Shown one piece after another: positions 54,316 to 62,697 of a stretch of 64,000 bases of DNA. Each line of letters begins with the position of its first letter. Within the stretch, counting starts at the first letter, position 1. A program made the translations under genes and the position numbers. A model generated the notes under the pieces. The model was not told the origin of the DNA. It saw only the letters and a list, made by a program, of their open reading frames with translations, and did no database searches. The DNA comes from Sagittula sp. P11 (GTDB lineage: Bacteria > Pseudomonadota > Alphaproteobacteria > Rhodobacterales > Rhodobacteraceae). The stretch is taken from positions 3,506,001-3,570,000 of the forward strand of contig NZ_CP021913.1 of the NCBI RefSeq assembly GCF_002814095.1, written 5' to 3'.

Positions 54316-55380
54316 ATGACTTTAGGTAAGGCGGACGTCGAATCAATTTTGGCGCGGGTAAAGATTCCTGGCGGTGAAACGCTGGGCTCGGCCGACATGG
54401 TCAGGGCGCTGGTGGTTGAGGGCGGCGCGGTGCGCTTCGTCATAGAAGCGCCCACGCCGGAACTTGCGAAACAGATGGAGCCGGTGCGGGCAGAGGCTGA
54501 GGCGGTAGTCCGGGCGATTCCCGGAGTGACCTCCGTTTCGGTGGCACTTACGGCGCATGGGCCGTCGAAGCCGGCCCCCTCGCTCAAGATGGGCGGTCAC
54601 ATGCAACCGCAGGCCGGGCCGATGAAACCGGAGGGGGTCAAGGCGATCATCGCAATCGGCTCGGGCAAGGGCGGCGTGGGCAAATCCACCGTCTCTTCAA
54701 ATCTGGCCGTCGCCCTCGCGCGCGCGGGAAAGAAGGTGGGCCTGCTCGACGCGGACATCCACGGCCCGTCACAGCCGCGCATGTTCGGCATCACCAAGCG
54801 CCCGGCGAGCCCGGACGGCAAGACCATCGAGCCCCTGCACGCGCATGGCGTCACGCTGATGTCGGTCGGGGCGATGCTCCCGGAAGAGAAGGCGGTGATC
54901 TGGCGCGGTCCCATGCTGATGGGGGCCTTGCAGCAGATGTTGATGCAGGTCGCCTGGGGACCGCTGGATGTCCTGCTGATCGACCTGCCGCCGGGCACGG
55001 GGGATGTGCAGCTGACGTTGGGCCAGAAATCGCAGCTTTCGGGTGCGATCGTGGTCAGCACACCGCAGGACGTGGCGCTGCTGGATGCCAAGAAGGCCCT
55101 CGACGCCTTCAACACGCTGAAGGTCCCGATTCTGGGTCTTGTTGAGAACATGGCCGTCTTCACCTGCCCGCACTGCGGCAAGGACAGTCATATCTTCGGT
55201 CAGGGCGGTGTTGCGGCAGAGGCGGAGCGCCTTGGCCTTCCGCTGCTGGCGCAACTGCCCATCGACCTCGATACCCGGGTGTCGGGTGATGCGGGGACGC
55301 CGGTGGCCCTGGGCGATGGCCCGATGGCAGAGGCCTACGCGAAGCTCGCGGACCGGTTCATCAAGGGCGGGCTGATCTGA
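54316..55380 (+). CDS. Mrp/ApbC (NBP35-family) iron-sulfur carrier ATPase
   Basis: 354 residues. N-terminal MIP18-like domain (about 1-85), deviant Walker [17 protein letters not shown] (about 115-130), central [10 protein letters not shown], and CPHCGK near residue 285 for cluster binding. Mrp carries Fe-S clusters to apoproteins in the cytosol. ATG 54316, SD GGGAAGGG 54299-54306. Divergent from the ccaF1-sRNA operon. Confidence 0.94.
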   Translation: MTLGKADVESILARVKIPGGETLGSADMVRALVVEGGAVRFVIEAPTPELAKQMEPVRAEAEAVVRAIPGVTSVSVALTAHGPSKPAPSLKMGGHMQPQAGPMKPEGVKAIIAIGSGKGGVGKSTVSSNLAVALARAGKKVGLLDADIHGPSQPRMFGITKRPASPDGKTIEPLHAHGVTLMSVGAMLPEEKAVIWRGPMLMGALQQMLMQVAWGPLDVLLIDLPPGTGDVQLTLGQKSQLSGAIVVSTPQDVALLDAKKALDAFNTLKVPILGLVENMAVFTCPHCGKDSHIFGQGGVAAEAERLGLPLLAQLPIDLDTRVSGDAGTPVALGDGPMAEAYAKLADRFIKGGLI

Positions 55381-55680
55381 AGGGCGGATGGTCGAGCGGG
55401 CGTTGCGCAGGCATCGTCCGCTTCGGCAATGAAGGGTTCATGTCCTTCAAAGGAATCGCGTGTCAACTTTGGGTTGCACAAACCGGCCGACTGAAGGGGT
55501 CTAATCGGCCGGTTGTTAACCATAGTACGTAATGACACTTGTTCGGATCGCCCCGATTCCCCTGAGCAGCACCGATCATCCCCATTATGGCAAAGGTTAA
55601 TAATTCGTTAACACCTTTTCTCACATGACGCTGCGTCAACGCTGCGGCGCGGCGCAAATGCCACGTTCAGACGGGCGTTT
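55381..55680. other. 300-base gap with hairpin and CtrA-type site, no gene seen
   Basis: Holds a perfect 10-base inverted repeat AACCGGCCGA / TCGGCCGGTT (55481-55490, 55505-55514), possibly the mrp terminator without T-run; TTAACCAT (55516-55523); and a full CtrA box at 55597-55612. A GATTC methylation site of CcrM type lies near 55556. Flanking genes converge, so the site has no obvious target; a small RNA or unannotated short gene is possible. Confidence 0.45.
55597..55612. promoter_or_regulatory. CtrA-type box TTAA-N7-TTAAC
   Basis: TTAATAATTCGTTAAC is an exact match to TTAA-N7-TTAAC, the binding site of the alphaproteobacterial cell-cycle regulator CtrA. Together with TTAACCAT at 55516-55523 it suggests CtrA control of something in this gap. 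Confidence 0.5.
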
Positions 55681-56799
55681 TTACGCTGCATGCTGCAGAT
55701 GCAGAAACATATCCGTGATGAGCATGGCCGGATCGACGTTCACGGCACGGGCATGGCGCGCCCTGTCGCCGGCCTTCTGGATCGCCTCCGCCCAAGCGCG
55801 TCCGTGCGCCGCGTCGGGCGCGAGGCGAAGCAGGATTTCCGCTTCGCCCGGCACGATCTCGGGCGGCGGGTGGCCGGTTACACCTGTTCGCGCCAGGCGG
55901 GAGACGAGCCGGTCGGTCAGGGTGAGGGCCAGCGCCAGCCGGTCCTCGCGCCCCTTGCCGGCGCAGCTTTCGGCGAGCGTCAACATTCCGGGCCGGTCGA
56001 GCTGGGGCAGGCTGCCCAGAACCGAGAGGATCTGACGGTACAGACCCAGCCCGTCCTGATTGAACAGACGCACCGCCGTGCCGACCGATCCCTCGGACAG
56101 CATGGTCATGGCCGCGGTGTCGCCGTCGGGGATTTCCACCTGCGCCTGATCTAAGGCAGCCCGCATGTCGTCTTCGTCCAGTGGGCCGAGGCGCAGCGTG
56201 CGGCACCGCGACCGGATCGTCGGCAGCAGTCGGGCGGGTTGGTGGGAGATCAGCAGGAGGGTGGCGCGCGCCGGCGGTTCCTCCAGCATCTTGAGCAGTG
56301 CATTGGCCGCCTGCGTGTTCATCTCGTCCGCGCTATCGACGATAACGACACGCCGTCCGCCATCGGCAGAAGAGAGCGCGAAGAAGTTGAACAGCTTGCG
56401 CACCTCGTCGACGCGGATCAGGTCCGACAGCTTGTCGCCCTTGTCGTTCGCGCCCCGTCTGAGCAGGAACAGGCCCGGTTCTGACCGTGCAAGCACACGA
56501 CGTGCGACAGGATGGTCTGGGGGAATGTCGAGCGAAGCGGGGGGCGTGGGTGCGCCAAAAAGGCCGTCATCCTCCTGCGGCGGCGTTGCCAGCAGGAACC
56601 GGGCGATGCGCCACGCGAGGGTCGCCTTGCCGACGCCCCTTGGTCCGCTGAGCAGCCAGGCATGATGCAGCCGTTGCGAATTGAAGGCGGTCAGGAAGTC
56701 CTGTTCCGCCTGCGCCTGACCGAAGAGGTTGACGGTGGCACGAGGGTGCGGCGCGCCCTCGACGGCATCCGGTTCCGGCAGATCTGCGGGATCAGCCAT
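55681..56799 (-). CDS. holB: DNA polymerase III subunit delta prime
   Basis: 372 residues. AAA+ clamp-loader fold: HAWLLSGPRGVGKATLAWRIARFLL (degenerate Walker A, as normal for delta prime), VVIVDSADEMNTQAANALLKMLEEPPARATLLLISHQPARLLPTIRSRCR (Walker B and the SRC-type arginine motif). It belongs to the gamma complex that loads the sliding clamp. Start 56799 has GGAG upstream; 56817 would add six residues. Gap of 50 bases to tmk, same strand and order tmk-holB, a common pair. Confidence 0.92.
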   Translation of the reverse strand: MADPADLPEPDAVEGAPHPRATVNLFGQAQAEQDFLTAFNSQRLHHAWLLSGPRGVGKATLAWRIARFLLATPPQEDDGLFGAPTPPASLDIPPDHPVARRVLARSEPGLFLLRRGANDKGDKLSDLIRVDEVRKLFNFFALSSADGGRRVVIVDSADEMNTQAANALLKMLEEPPARATLLLISHQPARLLPTIRSRCRTLRLGPLDEDDMRAALDQAQVEIPDGDTAAMTMLSEGSVGTAVRLFNQDGLGLYRQILSVLGSLPQLDRPGMLTLAESCAGKGREDRLALALTLTDRLVSRLARTGVTGHPPPEIVPGEAEILLRLAPDAAHGRAWAEAIQKAGDRARHARAVNVDPAMLITDMFLHLQHAA

Positions 56800-56849
56800 G
56801 GCGGGATCGCTCCACATGGCGTTCGGCGCGGCGCGTCACGATCTGTGGC

Positions 56850-57488
56850 TCACGCTTTGACACCCAGCGCCTCCGTCACCGTGGCGTAGATGTCGGAGGC
56901 GACGGTTTCCGGCGCCCTGTTGCCGTCGATCACGCGGATTCGTGCAGGAAACTCCTTCGACAGTGCAAGAAACCCCGCGCGCATCTGGCGCTGAAGCTCG
57001 ATGCCGAAGTCCTCGAACCGCTCTTCGGCGGTGGCGCGGGCCTTCGCCCGGGACAGGCCAGCCTCCGGGTCCATGTCGAGGATGATGGTCAGGTCCGGCT
57101 CCATCCCGATCATCAGGTCGTGCAGCTTGTCGACCGTCCCGCGCAGGCCCTGCCGCCCCTGATACAGTCGGGTGGAGTCGGCGAAGCGGTCGCAGATCAC
57201 GACTTCGCCGCGCGCAAGGGCGGGGCGGATCGTGCGTTCCATGTGGTCGCGGCGCGCGGCGGTGAACAGCAAAAGCTCTGTCTCGGGCGACCAGCGCTCC
57301 GGGTCCCCCTGCAGGACAAGCGCGCGGATTTCCTCCGCCCCCGGCGAGCCGCCGGGTTCACGGGTCAGGCGCGCCGTCAGACCGTCCGCGGTAAGGCGGT
57401 CGGCCAGCATGCGCGCCTGTGTCGATTTGCCGGAGCCGTCGATGCCTTCGAAGGACAGGAACAGCCCGCTTTCACCGGGGCCGTTCAC
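56850..57488 (-). CDS. tmk: Thymidylate kinase
   Basis: 212 residues: P-loop EGIDGSGKST (14-23), DR-x motif in VICDRFADSTRLYQG, LID region RAKARATAEERFEDFG. It phosphorylates dTMP to dTDP. The start codon overlaps the carboxypeptidase stop (ATGA). Confidence 0.96.
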   Translation of the reverse strand: MNGPGESGLFLSFEGIDGSGKSTQARMLADRLTADGLTARLTREPGGSPGAEEIRALVLQGDPERWSPETELLLFTAARRDHMERTIRPALARGEVVICDRFADSTRLYQGRQGLRGTVDKLHDLMIGMEPDLTIILDMDPEAGLSRAKARATAEERFEDFGIELQRQMRAGFLALSKEFPARIRVIDGNRAPETVASDIYATVTEALGVKA

Positions 57489-58666
57489 GAGGCGCCTGCA
57501 TCCCCGGTTGCCTCGGGCGTGTCCGAGAACCGCTTCATCAGGACCTGGCTGACCGTCAGCATCCGGTCCATGAACCCGCCCGCGGCAACGTTGCCTGCAG
57601 CCACCAGCGGAACGCGGGTTTCGGGCAGGCCGTCGGGCTGGATGATGAGTTCCGCCAGTTTCTGGCCCTTGCTGACCGGCGCCTGGATCGGGCCGGTGTA
57701 GACCACCTCGGCCTTGACGCCGCCGGCTGTCATGGTCGGCAGCAGCAGGGTGATGTCCTTCTCGGACACGAGGTCGACGTGATCCTGCGCGCCGAGCCAG
57801 AGTTCTGCCTGCGTGACCGGCTGGTCCTTCTTCACGATGGTCTGTTCCGCGAACTGGCGGAAGGCCCAGTTGACGATCGCCTCAGATTGTTCGGCACGTT
57901 CGCCGGTGGACCCAAGCCCCGTGATGGCGAAGATGATGCGGCGCTGGCCGTTCTTGGCCGACCCGACGAGTCCGTAGCCCGCTTCCTGCGTGTGCCCGGT
58001 CTTCAGCCCGTCGGCCCCGATGTTCAGCGACAGGAGCGGGTTTCGGTTGTTGACATTGGAGGGCGCGCGGCCGTCGAATTCAAAGGTCTTCTCGGCGAAC
58101 ATCGGATAGAAATCCGGGAAGTCCTGGATGATGTGCAGCGCCAGCAGGGTGAGGTCGCGCATCGACATCACGTGCCCGTCCGCAGGCCAGCCGGAGGCGT
58201 TCTTGAACGTCGAATTGGTCATGCCCAGTTGCTGGGCGCGCTGGGTCATGAGGCGCGCGAACCCGGCCTCTGTCCCGTCGGGGGACAGCGCCTCGGCCAG
58301 CACGGCGCAGGCGTCGTTGCCCGAGAGCACGATGATACCGCGCAGCAGGTCTTCCACCCGGACCCGGTCCTTGGTGTTCAGGAACATGGTGGAGCCGGTG
58401 TACGACATCGCGTGTTCGGAGACCGGCAGCCGTTCATCGAGCGAGAGGCGCCCGTCGCGGATCGCCTCGAAGGTGATGTACAGCGTCATCAGCTTCGACA
58501 TGGACGCGGGCGGCACGGCCTCGTCGGCGTTCTTCGCCAGCAGAACGGTTCCGGTGGTCACGTCGATCACGTGCGCGGCGGTGGCCTTCGTATCGAAAGC
58601 CGCAGCCTGCGTGGCCAGAAGGATGGCCGTGCCGGCGGCGAGAAGGCGGCGTGTCGTTTGTCGCAT
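57485..58666 (-). CDS. D-alanyl-D-alanine carboxypeptidase (PBP5/6 family)
   Basis: 393 residues. Signal peptide MRQTTRRLLAAGTAILLATQAAAF, then SxxK (Ser55-Met-Ser-Lys58), SxN (Ser115-Gly-Asn117) and KTG in LKTGHTQEAGYG. C-terminal PBP5-type beta domain and amphipathic anchor (FMDRMLTVSQVLMKRF). Trims the terminal D-Ala of peptidoglycan pentapeptides in the periplasm. Coupled to tmk, unusual but seen in roseobacters. GAGG precedes the start. Confidence 0.94.
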   Translation of the reverse strand: MRQTTRRLLAAGTAILLATQAAAFDTKATAAHVIDVTTGTVLLAKNADEAVPPASMSKLMTLYITFEAIRDGRLSLDERLPVSEHAMSYTGSTMFLNTKDRVRVEDLLRGIIVLSGNDACAVLAEALSPDGTEAGFARLMTQRAQQLGMTNSTFKNASGWPADGHVMSMRDLTLLALHIIQDFPDFYPMFAEKTFEFDGRAPSNVNNRNPLLSLNIGADGLKTGHTQEAGYGLVGSAKNGQRRIIFAITGLGSTGERAEQSEAIVNWAFRQFAEQTIVKKDQPVTQAELWLGAQDHVDLVSEKDITLLLPTMTAGGVKAEVVYTGPIQAPVSKGQKLAELIIQPDGLPETRVPLVAAGNVAAGGFMDRMLTVSQVLMKRFSDTPEATGDAGAS

Positions 58667-58835
58667 GGGGGCCTCGGAGTAGATGCTCGATTCTGCTCTG
58701 GGATGTTTATCGCTCATGTGGCTGGCCGTGTCACCCGGCGGTGGCGGCGGATCGCCTGCGACGGACGTACGGTGAGGACACGTCTGCGCGACCGCGCTGG
58801 TGGGTGTCCGGTCACGCAGGCGGCTATTGCGATGA

Positions 58836-58878
58836 AACAAAAAGAAATAGGGCCGCAGATGCCTTGGCATCGCGGCCC
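58836..58878 (-). terminator. Terminator of the SPOR lipoprotein gene
   Basis: Minus strand hairpin GGGCCGC-GATGCC / GGCATC-GCGGCCC with one bulge, followed by TATTTCTTTTTGTTT. It lies about 60 bases after the SPOR gene stop and 170 bases before the carboxypeptidase start. Confidence 0.85.
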
Positions 58879-58935
58879 CGTCGCACAGATGTTCGGAAGA
58901 GGCGGCCCGGACAGAGGCACCGGGCGCCCGCATTG

Positions 58936-59874
58936 TCAGTCGGACACCGCGTAGGCATCCTCGAACCCCGAGGACTTGATGGTCTTCAGGAGTTGCTCGC
59001 GCTCCGCCTCCGTCTGGGCGGGGCCGACCACAACGCGCCAGAAGGGTTTGCCCTTCATCGTGCCGGGCTTGACGGTGGGCAGCATGCCCGCTTGCCGCAT
59101 GGCCGTCGCGGTGTTGTTGGCGTTCTCTTCGACCGAGAAGATGCCGATCTGCAGGTAAGGGCGGGCCAGTTTCGAGGCCGATGCCGAGGCAGGCTGCGGC
59201 GCGGCGGCCACGGCGGGCTGCGCAACAACGGTCGTCGCCGGTTCGAGCGCCGCGGTCTGGACCGGCATGATGCTGTCGTCGGAAGGCGCCGCCGGGTCGA
59301 GCGCGCGGGAGGCGCCGTCCAGCACCGGGTCCAGCGCACCTTCGGTCACGTCGGGGGCAGAGGGCAGGGCGCCGTCGGCGGCCATCGCGAGGGGGGAGCC
59401 AAGGGCTTCTTCCGGGGCCGCCATCTCCTCGCGGCGCAGCGCCACCACGTCGAGGTTGGCAGGCGCTCCGGCCAGCATGCCGATCGCCGCGGCGGCGTCC
59501 GAGGACACCTGGATGCGCGGTCCGGGCGAAGACCGTTCCTTGCGGAACAGCGCGCCGATGACGTACTTGCCGTTTGCGGTGTTGCGGATGATGGCGCGTT
59601 CCGGCTCTTCGACGTCGGGGTGCGCGACCCAGACACCGCCGAGCGACGGCCGTCCGTCCCAGAGACCCGCTTCCTTGGCCGAGAAGATTTCCGGCGCTTC
59701 GACGTCGCGCTCGGTGGCCAGTGCGCCACCGGCGGCGCGGGAGACCTGCTCGCCATCGCCCTTGGGCTTGAGGAAACCCGGCATCTGCCCTTCGGAACAT
59801 CCGGTCAGGGCCAACAGGGCGCCCACCATCACGGATGCGCGCAGGGTTCTGCCTTTGGTAGAAAGACTGCTCAT
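58936..59874 (-). CDS. SPOR-domain lipoprotein
   Basis: 312 residues. Lipobox LALTGC (lipid-modified Cys about 26), a variable Ala/Pro-rich middle (about 140-225) and a C-terminal SPOR domain (LARPYLQIGIFSVEENANNTATAMRQAGMLPTVKPGTMKGKPFWRVVVGPAQTEAEREQLLKTIKSSGFEDAY). SPOR binds glycan strands lacking stem peptides at division sites. The next gene on this strand, after a terminator, is a D-Ala-D-Ala carboxypeptidase, so the pair serves cell-wall remodelling. Confidence 0.88.
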   Translation of the reverse strand: MSSLSTKGRTLRASVMVGALLALTGCSEGQMPGFLKPKGDGEQVSRAAGGALATERDVEAPEIFSAKEAGLWDGRPSLGGVWVAHPDVEEPERAIIRNTANGKYVIGALFRKERSSPGPRIQVSSDAAAAIGMLAGAPANLDVVALRREEMAAPEEALGSPLAMAADGALPSAPDVTEGALDPVLDGASRALDPAAPSDDSIMPVQTAALEPATTVVAQPAVAAAPQPASASASKLARPYLQIGIFSVEENANNTATAMRQAGMLPTVKPGTMKGKPFWRVVVGPAQTEAEREQLLKTIKSSGFEDAYAVSD

Positions 59875-60092
59875 CTTGTGCCTCGTGCCTCTTGTGCCAC
59901 GTGTTGCGCGGCGCCGCGCCGGTTTGCCGGCAACAGCTTTACATCTGCCTCTGGTCGGGCTCTGACGGCCCGTATCCTGCCGGAGAGTAACGTTTTGGGA
60001 TCGGTCTGAAAAGCCTGCATCTTTCCGATGCGCGGATTTTCCGCTCTGCGTGCTTTCAGAATCGTTTTTCAGAAGCTATCGATGCCCGCCAC

Positions 60093-60182
60093 GGAGGTTT
60101 GGCAGAGTGGTCGATTGCGGCGGTCTTGAAAACCGTTGGGCGTGAGAGCGTCCCCAGGGTTCGAATCCCTGAGCCTCCGCCA
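60093..60182 (+). tRNA. tRNA-Ser (anticodon TGA)
   Basis: 90 bases with CCA encoded. Acceptor GGAGGTT / AGCCTCC (60093-60099, 60172-60178), discriminator G, CCA 60180-60182. Anticodon loop CTTGAAA with TGA. Long class II variable arm (TTGGGCGTGAGAGCGTCCC) typical of tRNA-Ser. T-arm GGGTTCGAATCCC. Serine TCA codons are rare in this genome. Right side abuts a region with integration remains. Confidence 0.97.
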
Positions 60183-60207
60183 CTTGCACATTGCAAACCC
60201 GAAAACA

Positions 60208-60230
60208 GGTCCCTCGCGGGGCCTTTTTCT
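60208..60230 (+). terminator. Terminator of tRNA-Ser
   Basis: GGTCCC-TCGC-GGGGCC stem (60208-60213, 60218-60223) and TTTTTCT, 26 bases after the tRNA. Confidence 0.85.
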
Positions 60231-60237
60231 TTATGTG

Positions 60238-60251
60238 TCAAAGGGGTTTGC
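60238..60251 (+). repeat. Direct repeat, left copy (TCAAAGGGGTTTGC)
   Basis: Fourteen bases identical to 62197-62210. The region from the tRNA 3' end to here and 62131-62210 align collinearly (64 versus 66 bases). Candidate boundary of an integrated element. Confidence 0.55.
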
Positions 60252-60317
60252 AGGTGACCTGCCACGGGATTTTTCCTCCACCGTCGATTAGAGTCCGGCC
60301 CAACCTGAGGACGGACA

Positions 60318-60584
60318 ATGAAGCGAACGAGATTCACGGACGAGCAGATCATCGGCATCCTGGCCGAGCATGAGGCCGGCGCGAAGTGCGCCGATCTATG
60401 CCGCAAGCACGGCATGTCGGAAGGCACCTTCTACAACTGGAAGGCCAAGTTCGGTGGCATGACGGTATCAGAGGCCAAGCGGCTGAAGGCGCTTGAGGAT
60501 GAGAACGCCAAGTTGAAGAAGCTTCTGGCCGAACAGATGCTGGATCTGGCGGCGATGAAGGATCTGGTTTCAAAAAAGTGGTAG
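60318..60584 (+). CDS. IS3-family transposase OrfA
   Basis: 88 residues. HTH_Tnp_1 fold: [47 protein letters not shown], then a leucine-zipper helix [37 protein letters not shown]. It ends seven bases into orfB and over the A6G slip site, so a -1 frameshift there would give the OrfAB transposase. Confidence 0.92.
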   Translation: MKRTRFTDEQIIGILAEHEAGAKCADLCRKHGMSEGTFYNWKAKFGGMTVSEAKRLKALEDENAKLKKLLAEQMLDLAAMKDLVSKKW

Positions 60585-61507
60585 GGCCCGCGGTGAAGCG
60601 CGAAGTCGTCGCCTATCTTCAGGCTGAGCATGGCCTGTCGGAACGGCGGGCCTGCCACATCGTCGGCGCGGATCGCACGATGATCCGCTATCGATCTCAG
60701 CGCGCGCCGGACACGGTTCTGCGCGGCCGGTTGCGGGACCTGGCCAACGAGCGTCGGCGGTTCGGCTACCGGCGCCTGTTCGTGCTGCTGCGCCGCGAGG
60801 GCGAGCCCTCGGGGATCAATCGGATCTATCGGCTCTACCGCGAAGAAGGGCTGACGGTGCGCAAGCGGAAGGCGCGGCGCAAGGCGGTCGGAACGCGGGC
60901 ACCGATCCTGGTCGAGGCGCGACCGAACGCCCGTTGGTCATTGGATTTCGTCCATGACCAGTTCGCCAACGGCCAGCGCTTCCGCGTGCTCAACGTGGTC
61001 GACGACGTCACCCGGGAATGCCTGGCGGCGATCCCGGACACCTCGATCTCAGGGCGCCGTGTCGCGCGTGAACTGACGGCCCTGATCGAGCGCCGCGGCA
61101 AGCCCGGCATGATTGTCAGCGATAATGGGACGGAGCTGACCAGTAACGCGATCCTGCGGTGGTGTTCCGAGCACCGGGTCGAATGGCACGACATCGCGCC
61201 GGGCAAGCCGATGCAGAACGGTTTCGTCGAAAGCTTCAACGGCCGGATGCGCGACGAGCTGCTCAACGAGACCATGTTCCGCAATCTGGCCCATGCGCGG
61301 ATCGTGATCGCAGCCTGGGCTACGGACTACAACACCGAGCGCCCCCATTCGGCCTTGGATTACCAGACCCCGGCTGCCTACGCGCGGACCCTGACCACCG
61401 CAATCGCCCGCCCCGCTGCGCGAGATGAAAGCTCCGCGCGCCGGGCGATTGCTCAACCTGCGCCAACCGGCGTAAACACTAACCGGGCTCCGGTCGTGGC
61501 TGGATGA
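60578..61507 (+). CDS. IS3-family transposase OrfB (DDE integrase core)
   Basis: 309 residues in the -1 frame to orfA; starts at GTG 60578 but is probably made mainly by frameshift at AAAAAAG (60572-60578). HTH_21 region at the start, then the DDE core: Asp123 (SLDFVHDQF), Asp182 (VSDNGTEL), Glu218 ([13 protein letters not shown]). The reading frame is intact, so the element may still be active if the ends are functional. Confidence 0.93.
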   Translation: MVGPAVKREVVAYLQAEHGLSERRACHIVGADRTMIRYRSQRAPDTVLRGRLRDLANERRRFGYRRLFVLLRREGEPSGINRIYRLYREEGLTVRKRKARRKAVGTRAPILVEARPNARWSLDFVHDQFANGQRFRVLNVVDDVTRECLAAIPDTSISGRRVARELTALIERRGKPGMIVSDNGTELTSNAILRWCSEHRVEWHDIAPGKPMQNGFVESFNGRMRDELLNETMFRNLAHARIVIAAWATDYNTERPHSALDYQTPAAYARTLTTAIARPAARDESSARRAIAQPAPTGVNTNRAPVVAG

Positions 61508-61681
61508 AAGTTCAGTGGCAGGTCATTTCATCTGCAGATGTGGATGGAGGTTATGGCTTGGGCCGGAGGGGCGGAATGGGTGCGTGGTGGCGAACTGCAG
61601 GCTATTCAGCACACGCAACTTCCCTGCGCAGGTCAGAACTAGTTGCCGCGCAGGGTTTTGCTGACGATGCCCGCGCCGGTT

Positions 61682-61909
61682 TCAGCGCCCAGCCTTGATC
61701 TCCTCCAAATCACGCAGCTCTTGCTGTTCGAACGCCAGCACATCTTCGACACGATAGATCACCCGCCCGCCTAGCTTCATGAAGCGCGGCCCATCGCCGA
61801 TCCACCGCCACCGCTCAAGTGTCCTTGGGCTAATTCTCCATCGGGCAGCCAGCTCGATTTGGCTGAGGCACATTTCTCGCATTTCCGCTTCCTTTCGAAC
61901 GACCACCAT
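61682..61909 (-). CDS. Excisionase-like HTH protein
   Basis: 75 residues. MerR/AlpA-type winged HTH: CLSQIELAARWRISPRTLERWRWIGDGPRFMKLGGRVIYRVEDVLAFEQQEL, the pattern of phage excisionases and integrated-element regulators. It sits between the IS3 copy and the right-hand repeat, inside the suspected island; no integrase is present. Confidence 0.8.
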   Translation of the reverse strand: MVVVRKEAEMREMCLSQIELAARWRISPRTLERWRWIGDGPRFMKLGGRVIYRVEDVLAFEQQELRDLEEIKAGR

Positions 61910-62114
61910 GGTCGCACGACAACGAATGCGTAGAAAGAAAACCTATTCAAGTCAGTGTGTTGGGGACGCTGCGCGTTGCCGGCGGCGCCCTTCGGACAGT
62001 GGGCGCAGCATCAAATTGCCCAGTGAACCGGCGTCGAATTGCGAAAAGTTCCCTAGAAGTCCGTAAGACTCGTAATCCTGCCGGAGCTTCCTCAAGGGTC
62101 ACTGGAGACGGTCC

Positions 62115-62160
62115 AGTTGGAAGTGCACATCCTCCGCCACTATCATGATTGCGAACCCGT
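62115..62160 (+). repeat. Degenerate copy of tRNA-Ser 3' end (att-like)
   Basis: CCTCCGCCACT at 62131-62141 equals the tRNA end (60174-60184) and is followed by ATTGCGAACCCG, compare ATTGCAAACCCG after the tRNA. Upstream, AGTTGGAAG recalls the T-arm GGTTCGAAT. Reads as the far att site of an element integrated in tRNA-Ser. Confidence 0.55.
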
Positions 62161-62196
62161 CCAGGCTGCTCATAGGGCGGAGAATTTCCCCTGTTT

Positions 62197-62210
62197 TCAA
62201 AGGGGTTTGC
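62197..62210 (+). repeat. Direct repeat, right copy (TCAAAGGGGTTTGC)
   Basis: Identical to 60238-60251. See the left copy. Confidence 0.55.
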
Positions 62211-62378
62211 CGGGCGGGTGCGAACCGGAGAGACGCGGGCCGCAGCTATTTCCGTCTCTAATGGCCTTTGGTCTCTGGTCGGGCGAACCGTGCAGATTTC
62301 GGTTCTGTTGAAAATTTCCTCGCTTTTCCAATGGTGTGACTGGCAGCCCCGCCAAAACCGTGCGCCCTGTTTCCATCG

Positions 62379-62568
62379 CTAGCGAGTTAAGCAGAGACCG
62401 AACATGCAGGAGGCGTAGACGTTGACCCGCGTCGCCTTGGTGTTTGGCGCTTGCGCGATCTCATCTGGGTTGCGATCGGCGCCAACGATCCGGTCGCCGC
62501 GGTGGACGACGCCGTGAAGATGGATGAGTGCGGTCGACCGACCTGGCACCGCTGAAGTTCGGCAACGA
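62379..62568 (-). pseudogene. Coding remnant of unknown protein
   Basis: A frame open for about 62 codons without a clear start, GC3-rich like real genes: STALIHLHGVVHRGDRIVG followed by DRNPDEIAQAPNTKATRVNVYASCMFGLC and stop TAG. The IHLHG start of the segment weakly recalls SIR2-like/AbiH-type domains, but this is not firm. Likely the 3' end of a truncated gene of the integrated element. Confidence 0.35.
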
Positions 62569-62697
62569 CACGACCTCTAACCGACCGACGTGCTCTCCGT
62601 CTCAGCGCTCGCCACCACCGGCACAGCGGGGACAGTCCCGCTGGTCGGCGCCGACACCGGTGACTTCGTCTGTCGAGGATGCAGGCCGGGACCGCCT

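Larger units (their letters stand above)
60255..61525 (+). mobile_element. IS3-family insertion sequence (about 1271 bp)
   Basis: Bounded by inverted repeats: left TGACCTGCCACGGGATTTTT, right (reverse complement) TGACCTGCCACTGAACTTTC, both starting TGACCTGCCAC. It contains overlapping orfA and orfB. No direct target duplication is seen: CAGG left, TTTC right, suggesting recombination or decay at one side. Family by orfA/orfB layout and DDE pattern; subgroup (IS51/IS407-like) not certain. Confidence 0.85.
61910..62697. other. 788-base stretch with integration debris, mostly non-coding
   Basis: No complete gene. Contains the right-hand att-like segment (62115-62160), the second direct repeat (62197-62210) and a short coding remnant (62379-62568). 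Base composition is lower in GC at several points than the flanks (for example 62270-62340), consistent with imported DNA. Confidence 0.5.

Noticed and set aside
55463-55657. 64-codon minus-strand frame in the mrp-holB gap
   Set aside because: Overlaps the hairpin and CtrA box and has no SD; not supported.
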